Made by a program: the position numbers and the translations under genes
In this document: positions 25,269 to 34,016 of the stretch, one piece after another
Position numbering within the stretch: position 1 is the first letter of the stretch
Layout: each line of letters opens with the position of its first letter
Notes under the pieces: generated by a model
Seen by the model: the letters and a program-made list of their open reading frames with translations, nothing else
What the model was told of the DNA's origin: nothing
Databases searched by the model: none
Origin: Roseococcus pinisoli
GTDB taxonomy: Bacteria > Pseudomonadota > Alphaproteobacteria > Acetobacterales > Acetobacteraceae
Reading direction: 5' to 3'
Assembly (NCBI RefSeq): GCF_018413645.1
Contig: NZ_JAHCDA010000001.1
Location: 620,001 to 684,000, forward strand
DNA: 64,000 nt

Positions 25269-26242
25269 CGCACGAGCTCCTTCAGGTCCACCTGCGGCCG
25301 CGCCCCGTAATGGCTGATGACCTCGGCCGCGGCGATGCTGCCCCAGCGTCCGGCTTCCGGCAAGGAGAGGCCACGGGCCCAGGCCGCCAGGAAGCCGGCC
25401 GCATAGGCATCGCCGGCGCCGGTGGTGTCGACCACCTTCGTGGGCTGCGCGGCGACCAGGTGCCGCGCGCCGCCGGAGATGATCACGGAGCCCGCTTCGC
25501 TGCGGGTCAGGGCCGCGATCTCGACCTCACGCGCGGCCTGGGCGGCGGCGGCCTCGAAGTCGTCGGTCTCGTAGAGCGCCAGGATCTCCGCCTCGTTGGC
25601 GAAGAGGATGTCGGCCTCCTCCTTCACGAAGGCGCGGAAGGCATCGCGGTGGCGGCCGACGCAGAACGGGTCGGAGAGGGTGATCGCCACCTTGCGGCCG
25701 GCGGCATGGGCGGCGCGGGCGGCGGCACGGAAGGCGGACTGGGCCTCCGGCGGGTCGAAGAGGTAGCCCTCGAGATAGACGACCTTGGCGCGGGCGATCT
25801 CGGCCGCGTCTACGTCCTTCTCGCCGAAGGTGACGCAGGCGCCGAGGAAGGTGTTCATCGTCCGCTGGCCATCAGGCGTGACCAGGATGAGGCAGCGCGC
25901 CGTGGGCGCCCCGCCGGTGAGCGGCGGCGTGGGGAAATGCACGCCCACCGCCCGGATGTCATGGCCGAAGACCTGGCCGAGCTGGTCGTCGGCGACCTTG
26001 CCCAGGAAGCCCACCTTCGCACCGAGCGCCGCAGCCACCGCGCAGGTATTGCCGGCCGAACCGCCCGAGCTCTCGACGCCGGCGGGCATGGCGGCGTAGA
26101 GCGCCTCGGCCTCGTTGGTGTCGATGAGGCGCATGCTTCCCTTGGACAGCCCCTGCTCCACGATGAAGGCCTCATTCGTGGGGGCAAGGACGTCCACGAT
26201 GGCATTGCCGATACCGAGGATATCGAGCGTGGGAGAGGTCAT
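25265..26242 (-). CDS. Adenosine kinase-like PfkB family sugar kinase
   Basis: Cytoplasmic ribokinase-family enzyme of 325 aa. The N-terminal ILGIGNAIVDVLAPTNEAF and the SSGGSAGNTCAVAAALGAKVGFLGKV signature match the alphaproteobacterial adenosine-kinase group. The PfkB signature 2, VVDTTGAGDAYAAGF (around residues 270-285), holds the catalytic Asp and anion hole. It probably phosphorylates adenosine or a related nucleoside or sugar with ATP. First gene of a three-gene operon with the exported unknown and the SnoaL-like protein. Confidence 0.85.
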   Translation of the reverse strand: MTSPTLDILGIGNAIVDVLAPTNEAFIVEQGLSKGSMRLIDTNEAEALYAAMPAGVESSGGSAGNTCAVAAALGAKVGFLGKVADDQLGQVFGHDIRAVGVHFPTPPLTGGAPTARCLILVTPDGQRTMNTFLGACVTFGEKDVDAAEIARAKVVYLEGYLFDPPEAQSAFRAAARAAHAAGRKVAITLSDPFCVGRHRDAFRAFVKEEADILFANEAEILALYETDDFEAAAAQAAREVEIAALTRSEAGSVIISGGARHLVAAQPTKVVDTTGAGDAYAAGFLAAWARGLSLPEAGRWGSIAAAEVISHYGARPQVDLKELVR

Positions 26243-26397
26243 GCGGGGCCGTTTCCTGTTGCGTCGCGGCGGAAGGCGTAGCCGCCAATCCCGCGGATGG
26301 CAAAGGCCCGGACGATAATTTGCAGCCCGGCGTTGCCCCGGGTAGGTGCCGCGTTATAAACTCCCCTCAACGCCCAGAACTTGTAAGGATTGCCAGC

Positions 26398-26961
26398 ATG
26401 TCGATCTTCGGCCGTAAGAAGGATGACGGTTCTGAGGCTCAGGGGCCGCAGGAATCGGTGAGTGTTCCGACGGCCCGCGACGCCGAGCTGACGATGCCGA
26501 CCTATCGCGCCCCCTCGGCGAACAGCGCGCCCGTGGGCATGCCGCCGAAGCCCGGCGCCGCCCCGACCCGCCCCGGCATGCCGGCCACGGCCCCCGGCGC
26601 CGCCCGCTCGCCCCGCCCCGAGGGCCAGACCGAGCGCCGCACGCTGATCGTCGGCCGCGGCATCAGCCTCCAGGGCACGGTGGCCGATGCCGAGCGCCTC
26701 GTGGTCGAGGGCACGGTCGAGAGCCAGATGATCCAGGCGGCCGAGCTGTCGGTGACGCAGACCGGCGTCTTCCGCGGCGAAGTGCAGGTCGAGGACGCCG
26801 AGATCGGCGGCCTGTTCGACGGCACGCTGACGGCGCGCGGCAACCTCATCATCCGCTCCACCGGCAAGGTGAAGGGGATGGCGCGGTACAAGAAGCTTTC
26901 CGTCGAGGAAGGTGGCCAGATCGTCGGCAGCATGGAGATGCTGCAGGGCGAGGGTACCTGA
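26398..26961 (+). CDS. Bactofilin family cytoskeletal protein
   Basis: 187-aa bactofilin (DUF583). An N-terminal flexible Pro-rich region (about 1-75) precedes the right-handed beta-helix core RTLIVGRGISLQGTVADAERL to GNLIIRSTGKVKGMARYKKL, then a short tail. Bactofilins polymerise without nucleotide and organise cell-wall or envelope proteins. The start MSIFGRKKDDG is usual for the family, with TAAGGAT upstream. Followed by a hairpin terminator. No peptidase of the M23 type, often paired with bactofilins, is adjacent. Confidence 0.93.
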   Translation: MSIFGRKKDDGSEAQGPQESVSVPTARDAELTMPTYRAPSANSAPVGMPPKPGAAPTRPGMPATAPGAARSPRPEGQTERRTLIVGRGISLQGTVADAERLVVEGTVESQMIQAAELSVTQTGVFRGEVQVEDAEIGGLFDGTLTARGNLIIRSTGKVKGMARYKKLSVEEGGQIVGSMEMLQGEGT

Positions 26962-26977
26962 GCCGACTTCGATCCTG

Positions 26978-27001
26978 AGGCCCGCCCCGTTCGGCGGGCC
27001 T
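26978..27001 (+). terminator. Intrinsic terminator after the bactofilin gene
   Basis: AGGCCCGCC pairs perfectly with GGCGGGCCT across a 6-base loop, 16 bp after the bactofilin stop, followed by TTAACCCTCTTT. A good GC-rich stem with a modest T content downstream. Confidence 0.6.
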
Positions 27002-27027
27002 TAACCCTCTTTCTGGATGTTCGCGCG

Positions 27028-27534
27028 ATGCCGCGCTGGATCCTGCTCCTGCCCCTCTTCCTTCCGGCCTGTGCCGGGGAGCCGGATCGCGAGGTCGAGG
27101 CGGCCCGCGCGTCCCTGGCCTCGCAGCAGGCGAGCCTGGCCGCGCTGATCGGGCGGCCCTCAGCGCCGCCTCGCGCCCCGGCGCCCAACAGGGTGCCGGG
27201 CCGGATTGCCGGCTCCTCACGCCCCTCGGTGGCACCTCACGCCGCTTCGACGCTGCTCGGCGCCTCGCCGGAATCGGTGCGGGCCGCGCTCGGCGAGCCC
27301 ATGCTCCAGCGCAGCGAGGGGCCTGCCCAGGTCTGGCTCTACGCGGGCGGGGGCTGCCAGCTCGACATCGTCATGTATCCCTCTGACGCCGGGCCGCGCG
27401 TCGCGCATGTGCAGGCGCGCGCGGGCGGCCTGGCCCAGCGCACCGAGACCTCCTGCCTGCGGGACCTGGCGGGACGTGGCTCCTCGCACCAGGCGCCGGC
27501 CCCTGAGGCCCCCCCCGTCGAGCTCGGCGCGTGA
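27028..27534 (+). CDS. Putative lipoprotein of unknown function
   Basis: 168-aa protein with a lipobox: the hydrophobic signal MPRWILLLPLFLPAC ends in Leu-Pro-Ala-Cys, with Cys15 as the lipidated residue. The mature part has a Pro-rich linker and a conserved-looking segment LLGASPESVRAALGEPMLQRSEG followed by VWLYAGGGCQLDIVMYP. This segment is reminiscent of the SmpA/OmlA-type fold, but that is only a shape match. The tail is Pro/Ala-rich. Probably envelope-located; function unknown. Confidence 0.65.
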   Translation: MPRWILLLPLFLPACAGEPDREVEAARASLASQQASLAALIGRPSAPPRAPAPNRVPGRIAGSSRPSVAPHAASTLLGASPESVRAALGEPMLQRSEGPAQVWLYAGGGCQLDIVMYPSDAGPRVAHVQARAGGLAQRTETSCLRDLAGRGSSHQAPAPEAPPVELGA

Positions 27535-27611
27535 GCCTGGCGTGACGGGTCCTTTCCGCGCCGGGGCGGCGTTCCCCTGCCCGCGCGACCGTCGCTGACA
27601 ATCGAGGCCCC

Positions 27612-28532
27612 GTGCTCCCCTATATCGATGCCTTCGTGCCCTGCTTCGGGCTGCTCGCGCTCGGCGCGCTGCTCAAGCGGCGCCTGCTGCGCGAGGAGAT
27701 CATCTGGGCCGGCATCGAGCGGCTGATCTTCTGGGTCCTGCTGCCCGCGCTGCTCGTCGCGGCCATCGGCTCGGTAAAGCTCGGCGAAGTGCCGATCCTG
27801 GGCATGCTGATCGCCATCTGGGTGGCGCTCGGGCTCGGGACCCTGCTGTCGCTCGGCATCTCGCGCTATTTCGGCCAGGGCCATGCGGCGATGACCAGCG
27901 TGGTGATGGGCGGCATCCGCTTCAACAACCTCATCGGCTTCGCCGTTGCCGGGGCCATGTTCGGCCTGCCGGGGATCGCGCTGGGCGCCGTCTCCTCCGG
28001 GCTGATCGTCCCCTTCGTGCAGTTCGTGAGCAACGCCGCCTTCGCCTCCGAGAAGGGCTTCCGGCCCTGGCCGATCCTGCGGCAGATCCTGACCAATCCG
28101 CTGATGCTGGCCTGCGCCCTCGGCTTCGCGGTGGCGGCGGCCGGCGGCCTGCCGCCGGGCGTGAAGCCGCTCCTCGAATCGCTCGGCCGCGCCTCCGTGG
28201 CGCTCGGCCTGCTGGCCGTCGGCGCGGCGCTGTCGGTCGGCGCGATGACGGACCGCATGGCGCTTCAGCTCACGACCACCTTCCTCAAGCTGGTGATCGT
28301 GCCCGGCCTTACCCTGGCGATCTGCCTCTGGCTGGACCTGGCGCCGCTGGCGACGCTCATCGCCGTGCTCTTCATGGCCCTGCCCACGGCCGCGACCTCC
28401 TATGTGATGGCCCGCGCCATGGGCGGCGATGCGCCGCTGATGGCGGCCATCACCTCCTGGGAGCATTTCCTCTCCATCCTCACGCTGCCGCTCTGGATGC
28501 TGGCGGTGAAGGCGATCACCGGGCTGGGCTGA
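27612..28532 (+). CDS. AEC (auxin efflux carrier) family transporter
   Basis: Inner-membrane permease of 306 aa with about ten helices in two five-helix repeats. It starts with GTG giving MLPYIDAFVPCFGLLALGALLKRR. Conserved features include GIRFNNLIGFAVAG in the first half, and LKLVIVPGLTLAIC with the PTAATSYVMARAMGGD stretch in the second, typical of bacterial AEC/MdcF-like carriers that move dicarboxylates or malonate. Stands alone; substrate unknown. Confidence 0.88.
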   Translation: MLPYIDAFVPCFGLLALGALLKRRLLREEIIWAGIERLIFWVLLPALLVAAIGSVKLGEVPILGMLIAIWVALGLGTLLSLGISRYFGQGHAAMTSVVMGGIRFNNLIGFAVAGAMFGLPGIALGAVSSGLIVPFVQFVSNAAFASEKGFRPWPILRQILTNPLMLACALGFAVAAAGGLPPGVKPLLESLGRASVALGLLAVGAALSVGAMTDRMALQLTTTFLKLVIVPGLTLAICLWLDLAPLATLIAVLFMALPTAATSYVMARAMGGDAPLMAAITSWEHFLSILTLPLWMLAVKAITGLG

Positions 28533-28600
28533 GGTCGCGGCAACCTCCTGTTCACCTTCTCGCGGCAATCTCGCCGCGGAACGAACCGGACCGAGCCGAG

Positions 28601-29689
28601 ATGCCACCCTCCCCTGTCGCAGCCGCGGCACTGTCCGACGGCACTGCCCGACGGGATCCGAATCTCGTCCTCGCCCACGCGGCCATGGCCTCGATGCAGC
28701 GGCAGGGGCTTTCCCCCACCCCGGCCAATTACCTCGTCTGGTTCGGCTATCACGACGGCGCCGAGCCCGGGCTGCGGGAGGCAATCGACGCCGGGCTGGC
28801 CGGCGGCGGGCGGATCACCCAGTCCCTGATGGACGAGCTGCGCGCCCGCTTCTTCGATGCGGGCCGGGAGGCGGTGTCGCTGCACGAGATGTCCCGCCGG
28901 CTCGAGGAGGCGGTCGGCGAGGCGGTCGGCCTGATGGACGGCGCGCGGGAAGCCGCCTCGCGCTACGGCGGCTCGCTGCGCGCGGCATCGGACGGGCTCA
29001 CGGACGAGCCGGAGGCGCTGGGCGCGGTGCTGCAGCGCCTGCTGGCCGATACGCGCGAGATCACCCGCCGCAGCGATGCCGCCGCCCGCCGGCTGACCGA
29101 GACCGCGCTGCGGACGCAGGAGCTCCGGGCCGAGCTCGCCGAGGCGCGGCGCCTCGCCACCACCGATCCCCTCACCGGCCTCGCCAATCGCCGCGGCCTG
29201 GAGGAAGCGATGCGCAGCGGGCTGGAGAACGCCGCGACGGCGCCGCTGACCCTCCTCCTGCTGGATGTGGACCACTTCAAGGCCGTGAACGACGCACATG
29301 GCCATCCGGCCGGGGACCATCTGCTGCGCCTGCTCGCGGAGACGCTGCGAGAAGCTCTCGAGACGCTTCCGCATGGAGGGGAGGCGCTGCCCGCCCGCTT
29401 CGGCGGTGAGGAATTCTGCGTCCTGCTGCGCGGCGCCGGGCTGAAGGAGGCCACGGGCGCAGCCGAGGCGATCCGCCTGCGCATCGCCGGCGCCTCCCTT
29501 CTGCTTCGCCCAGCGGGGCCGCGGCTTGGCGTCACGGTCTCGCTGGGCATCGCCATGGCCCTGTCGGGCGACGGCCCCGCCCAGCTGATCGAGCGCGCCG
29601 ATGCCGCGCTCTACGAGGCCAAGCGCAGCGGCCGCAACCGCGTCTGCACCGATCCCTCCCTGCCCAGGGCCGGCTCCATCTGGGGATGA
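28601..29689 (+). CDS. Diguanylate cyclase (GGDEF domain), soluble
   Basis: 362-aa cytoplasmic protein. Residues about 1-190 are helical and coiled-coil-like (a probable dimerisation or sensory part with no membrane helix). The C-terminal GGDEF domain runs from TTDPLTGLANRR onward. The active-site loop is GGEEF at about residues 267-271, with the metal-binding Asp in LLLDVDHFKAVND, so it should make c-di-GMP from two GTP. The inhibitory I-site RxxD upstream of the loop is missing, which predicts no product inhibition by that route. A natural target in the window is the PilZ domain of BcsAB. Confidence 0.9.
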   Translation: MPPSPVAAAALSDGTARRDPNLVLAHAAMASMQRQGLSPTPANYLVWFGYHDGAEPGLREAIDAGLAGGGRITQSLMDELRARFFDAGREAVSLHEMSRRLEEAVGEAVGLMDGAREAASRYGGSLRAASDGLTDEPEALGAVLQRLLADTREITRRSDAAARRLTETALRTQELRAELAEARRLATTDPLTGLANRRGLEEAMRSGLENAATAPLTLLLLDVDHFKAVNDAHGHPAGDHLLRLLAETLREALETLPHGGEALPARFGGEEFCVLLRGAGLKEATGAAEAIRLRIAGASLLLRPAGPRLGVTVSLGIAMALSGDGPAQLIERADAALYEAKRSGRNRVCTDPSLPRAGSIWG

Positions 29690-29764
29690 CCGGAAGGCAA
29701 TGACCATCTTGGAAGGCCGCGATCCTGCCTTCATGATGGGCAGCTATTCCGGAGAGATCGACAC

Positions 29765-30736
29765 ATGCTGCCACGACGCAACCTGCTTCGAACGGGCGCC
29801 GCCATGGCCGCCGCGCTGCCGGTCGCCGCGCAGGCGCAGGGCTTTCCCGACCGCTCCCTCCGATGGGTCGTCGGCTATCCGCCGGGCGGCGCCTCGGACA
29901 CCTTCGCGCGGCTCATCGGCGCGAGCCTCGCGACCCGGCTCGGCCAGAGCGTGGTGGTGGAGAACCGGCCCGGCGGCGGCGCCGTGCTGGCGAGCGAGAT
30001 CGTCGCCCGCTCCGCCCCCGATGGCTACACCTGGCTGCATGTCGACAACGGCATCCTGACCTACAACCCGGCGCTCTATTCGCGCCTGCCCTACAACCCC
30101 GACACCGATCTCACCGGCATCGGCTTCATCGGGCGCTTCCCGCTCTACATCGTCGTCCGCACCGAGAATGCGCCGACGGATTTCGCCGGGCTCCTCGCCG
30201 CCTCGCGCCAGAAGTCGATCACCTACGGCACGCCCGCCGTCGCCTCGCCGCATCACCTGGCGATGGAGCTGGTGCGGCGGCGCACGCAGATCGACGTGAC
30301 GCATGTTCCCTATCGCGGCGGCCCCGCCGCCATGCAGGACCTCCTGGCCGGCCAGGTGGATTGCGTGGTGATCGACACCGCGACCGGCCTGCCCTTCATC
30401 CGCGACGGCAAGGTCCGCGCGCTCGCCGTCCTCACCGAGGCGCGCACGCCCGGCGCGCCCGAGGTGCCGACCATGGCGGAGCTCGGCTACCCCAATACCG
30501 TCGCCTATGGCTGGCAGGGGATGAGCGTGCCCAGCGCCACGCCCGCGCCTATCGTGGCGCGCCTCTCCGCCGCGATGATCGAGGCGATCCAGTCGCCCGA
30601 GATCACCTCCCGCATGCGCGGCCTCGGTGTCGACTACCAGCCCTGGACGCCGGTGCAGTTCGCGGAGTTCGTCGCGGCGGAGAATGCGCTCTGGCGCCCG
30701 CTGATCCGCGAGCTCGGCATCCGGCTGGACGGCTGA
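29765..30736 (+). CDS. Bug-family tripartite tricarboxylate transporter substrate-binding protein
   Basis: Periplasmic binding protein of 323 aa in the Bug/TctC family. The N-terminus MLPRRNLLRTGAAMAAALPVAAQAQGF has a twin-arginine-like start and a cleavable signal. Family landmarks present are WVVGYPPGGASDTFARLI, VENRPGGGAVLASE, THVPYRGGPAAMQDLLAGQVD and the C-terminal TPVQFAEFVAAE. The cognate TctA/TctB membrane components are absent here, as is usual for the many orphan Bug genes in these bacteria. GGAGAG precedes the ATG. Confidence 0.92.
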   Translation: MLPRRNLLRTGAAMAAALPVAAQAQGFPDRSLRWVVGYPPGGASDTFARLIGASLATRLGQSVVVENRPGGGAVLASEIVARSAPDGYTWLHVDNGILTYNPALYSRLPYNPDTDLTGIGFIGRFPLYIVVRTENAPTDFAGLLAASRQKSITYGTPAVASPHHLAMELVRRRTQIDVTHVPYRGGPAAMQDLLAGQVDCVVIDTATGLPFIRDGKVRALAVLTEARTPGAPEVPTMAELGYPNTVAYGWQGMSVPSATPAPIVARLSAAMIEAIQSPEITSRMRGLGVDYQPWTPVQFAEFVAAENALWRPLIRELGIRLDG

Positions 30737-30753
30737 ACCGGCACGCCTGTGCC

Positions 30754-30770
30754 TGCCCGCCCGGCGGGCA
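30754..30770 (+). terminator. Short hairpin downstream of the Bug gene
   Basis: TGCCCGC pairs with GCGGGCA over a 3-base loop, 18 bp after the stop, followed by TCCCCTTC. A weak terminator candidate. Confidence 0.3.
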
Positions 30771-30878
30771 TCCCCTTCGACGGCCTCGCCGCGAGGGGGT
30801 ATCGCCCCCGGCAGGCGCAACGGTGTCCGGCCCACGCCCGCGAGGCCCGGCCGGACGTCAGGGAAGGAGCAGGTTTCG

Positions 30879-31517
30879 GTGTCGGTTTCCCAGCATGATG
30901 CGGGTGGTCTCTTCACCCACCCGAAAGAGTTCCTGACGGCCAACCTCCTCTGCATGCGCGGCAGCCTTCCGACGGTGGCGGGCGTCCATAACTTCTCCTT
31001 CAGCAACGTGACGGCGGAGCTGGGCTACACCTGCAGCCGCAAGTCGAAATACTTCTGGAAGAGCGACCACTCGATCAACGTCTGGGACATCCGCCACGTG
31101 GCGAGGGGTGGCAGCGCGGCCTTCCACCTGCCCTACGAGCCCGGGCAGATGAAGCGGGCGATCCTTCCGAACGAGGCCATGCTGATGTTCACCTCGGAGA
31201 TGACCGGCTGCACCTTCGGCATGGCGACCTACCGGGACGGGACCATCGAGATCTGCCATGCCAATTACCAGACGAAGAACGGCCACCTGGATACCGCCCG
31301 CCTCTCCCGCGAGACGGCCTGGTGCGCGAAGCGCCTGGAGGATCATCGCTACCGCGAGACGGTCCGGGGCAGGGCGGTGCCCAACCTCGCGCGGCAGGCG
31401 CGGATGGGCGCGACGGTGATCGGCGTGCGCAGCCCCCGCGGCTGGACGGTCTATGCGCAGCAGTGGGAGAATCTCGATGGCACCAACTTCAAGTATCTGG
31501 ACCTGATCGAGCTATGA
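30879..31517 (+). CDS. Protein of unknown function coupled to a HAD hydrolase
   Basis: 212-aa cytoplasmic-looking protein with no signal peptide or membrane helix and no family I recognise. It starts with GTG after AAGGAG. The central region NEAMLMFTSEMTGCTFGMAT, then IEICHANYQ and KNGHLD, gives a Cys-His-Asp order (about Cys110, His126, Asp137) within strand-like segments. That pattern recalls papain-like-fold toxin/deamidase domains; this is a weak inference only. Aromatic-rich C-terminus (GWTVYAQQWENLDGTNF). Its stop overlaps the next ATG as ATGA, so the pair is probably expressed together. GC content looks slightly lower than in neighbours. Confidence 0.55.
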   Translation: MSVSQHDAGGLFTHPKEFLTANLLCMRGSLPTVAGVHNFSFSNVTAELGYTCSRKSKYFWKSDHSINVWDIRHVARGGSAAFHLPYEPGQMKRAILPNEAMLMFTSEMTGCTFGMATYRDGTIEICHANYQTKNGHLDTARLSRETAWCAKRLEDHRYRETVRGRAVPNLARQARMGATVIGVRSPRGWTVYAQQWENLDGTNFKYLDLIEL

Positions 31518-32149
31518 ACCGTCCTTCCTGGGTCGTCTTCGATGTCGGCGGCGTGCTGGTCGACGAGGCACGCCTCATCCGCGGCTGGGCCGGTGTGCTG
31601 GAGCTGGGCGAGGCCGCCTTCACCGAACGGCTGCGCGAGGGCATCGCGGCGGAGAAGGGGATCGGCGGCACCATCCGCGAACTCGCGCCGCAGCTGGACA
31701 TCAAGGCGCACCGCGCGCGCCTCAACGGCCTGGAGATCCCGGGCGAGGCGGACCTCTATCCGGATGTGCGGGCGGGGCTCGCGGCGCTGCGGCAGGCGGG
31801 CTTCCGCGTGGGCATCGCGGGCAATCAGCCGGCCGGCGTGGCCGAGGCGCTGCAGGCCTTGCGCCTCGAGGCGGATTTCATCGCCACCTCGCACCAATGG
31901 GGCGTGTCGAAGCCCGATCCGCGCTTCTTCGACGAGGTGCTGAAGGCGACCGGCGCCGCGGCCTCGGAGATCGCCTATGTGGGCGACCGGCTGGACAACG
32001 ATGTCGAGCCCGCGCGCGCGGCGGGAATGCATCCGGTCTTCATCCCGCGCGGCCTCTGGGGCGAGGTGCACGACGCGCGCGTAAGCGGCGTGACCCGCAT
32101 CACCTCGCTCCCCGAATTGTGCCGCTGCTTCGAAGCCCCCAACGGGTAG
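31514..32149 (+). CDS. HAD-superfamily hydrolase
   Basis: 211-aa HAD hydrolase of subfamily IA. Motif I is VFDVGGVLVDE, where the second catalytic Asp of DxD is replaced by Gly, as in other DxGGVL-type members. Motif II is IAGNQP, with no Ser/Thr at the usual place. Motif III is the Lys in GVSKPDPRFF and motif IV is YVGDRLDNDVEPARAAG. A phosphatase is possible but the motif changes make activity uncertain. Translationally coupled to the unknown 212-aa protein upstream. Confidence 0.82.
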   Translation: MNRPSWVVFDVGGVLVDEARLIRGWAGVLELGEAAFTERLREGIAAEKGIGGTIRELAPQLDIKAHRARLNGLEIPGEADLYPDVRAGLAALRQAGFRVGIAGNQPAGVAEALQALRLEADFIATSHQWGVSKPDPRFFDEVLKATGAAASEIAYVGDRLDNDVEPARAAGMHPVFIPRGLWGEVHDARVSGVTRITSLPELCRCFEAPNG

Positions 32150-32168
32150 CGGCGCGCCATCGAAGAAT

Positions 32169-32187
32169 CCGGCCGCACAGCGGCCGG
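32169..32187. terminator. Hairpin between the convergent HAD and chvI genes
   Basis: CCGGCCGC pairs perfectly with GCGGCCGG around a 3-base loop in the 126-bp convergent gap. No T-run; plausible as a shared terminator. The rest of the gap shows nothing. Confidence 0.4.
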
Positions 32188-32275
32188 CGCCGCCCGCTCA
32201 ACTTCCCGGCCCGGGCGCTACCGCCGCACGACGAAGCCAGCCGCGCAGAGCGCGCGCCCGGTGCCTGAGGGCAGG

Positions 32276-32977
<702 letters not shown>

Positions 32978-33117
32978 GGGGTGGCTCCTTGGCGCCCGGT
33001 CGGGGCCTGATCGCACCGGGGGATCCCGATGCCTGAATCGCCCCCTAGATACCCGGCGACGGGGGCGTAAGACAGCCCGTCCCGCAACCGATTCGCCACT
33101 CCCTTGGCATCAGGCCC

Positions 33118-33960
33118 CTACCTCGGCTTCAGGGGAAGCAGAATGTCGGTCAGCCATTCGGCGGGCGGCAGGCTCCGGCAGTCGTTGAGGTAGTGCTCGA
33201 GGGCCGGCTGGTCGGCCGGCTCCTCGCCGCTCGCCGGCAACCATTCGCCATAGAGACGGTCATAGGCGCCCTCGAGCTCGCTGTAGGGCCCCTGGAACCG
33301 GAGCCGGGCGCAGCGCAGCGGCGGCAGGGACAGGGCCTCGACTCCCTCTCCCAGCGGCGTGCCCGCCGGGACGGTGAGGGCCGCGCGGGAGCGGAGCTGC
33401 TCCGCCGGCACCGTGTGCGGGTCGTCCCAGTAGAGGCCGTAGAACTTCGTCTCGGGCCCAATGAGCCCCTGGCCGCCCGCCCAGGCGGCCAGCCGCTCGA
33501 AGGCGCCGCCGATCTCGGTATAGGCCCCGCGATGGGCCAGCGTGGCGAGATGCATCGCCGGGAGGTCGGTGAATGTCACGTCGGTCATGTCATGCTCCTG
33601 GACGGCGCCGATGCCGGCGCGCTGGCGATAGGCGCCCGGGGGCAGGCCATGGGCCTCCCGGAAGGCGCGGGTGAAGGCGGCGACCGAGCCGTAGCCGGCC
33701 TCGCGGGCGATGCGGCCCATCGGATGGCCGGTGCGCAGCAGCGCCGCCGCGGCGCGGGAGAGGCGCAGGCGCGTCAGCGTCTCGGCCGGCGTCTCCCCCA
33801 TCATCGCGCGGTAGACGCGGTGGAAGTGGCAGGGCGAGAAGGCGGCGACGCCGGCCAGCTCCTCCAGGCTCGGGGTCCGGTCCAGCCGTTCCGACAGGTG
33901 CCCGACGACCCGGCTGATGCGGGCGGCGTGGTCGGTGAGGGTCGTGGTCTTGATCGGCAT
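33118..33960 (-). CDS. AraC-family regulator with GyrI-like effector domain
   Basis: 280-aa transcription regulator. An N-terminal AraC double helix-turn-helix (about 1-110, with FSPCHFHRVYRAMMGETP and GYGSVAAFTRAFREAHGLPPGAYR) is followed by a GyrI/SbmC-like ligand-binding domain (about 126-280, beginning VTFTDLPAMHLATLAHRGAY). This Rob/BmrR-like layout senses small hydrophobic or cationic molecules. Divergent from the HugZ-like gene with about 56 bp between starts, so that gene is a likely target. Confidence 0.9.
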   Translation of the reverse strand: MPIKTTTLTDHAARISRVVGHLSERLDRTPSLEELAGVAAFSPCHFHRVYRAMMGETPAETLTRLRLSRAAAALLRTGHPMGRIAREAGYGSVAAFTRAFREAHGLPPGAYRQRAGIGAVQEHDMTDVTFTDLPAMHLATLAHRGAYTEIGGAFERLAAWAGGQGLIGPETKFYGLYWDDPHTVPAEQLRSRAALTVPAGTPLGEGVEALSLPPLRCARLRFQGPYSELEGAYDRLYGEWLPASGEEPADQPALEHYLNDCRSLPPAEWLTDILLPLKPR

Positions 33961-34016
33961 GGACGTTGTATGCCGCAGGCCGGCTTGATCGCGCTTGCGA
34001 AGTTGAGGACCGGACC

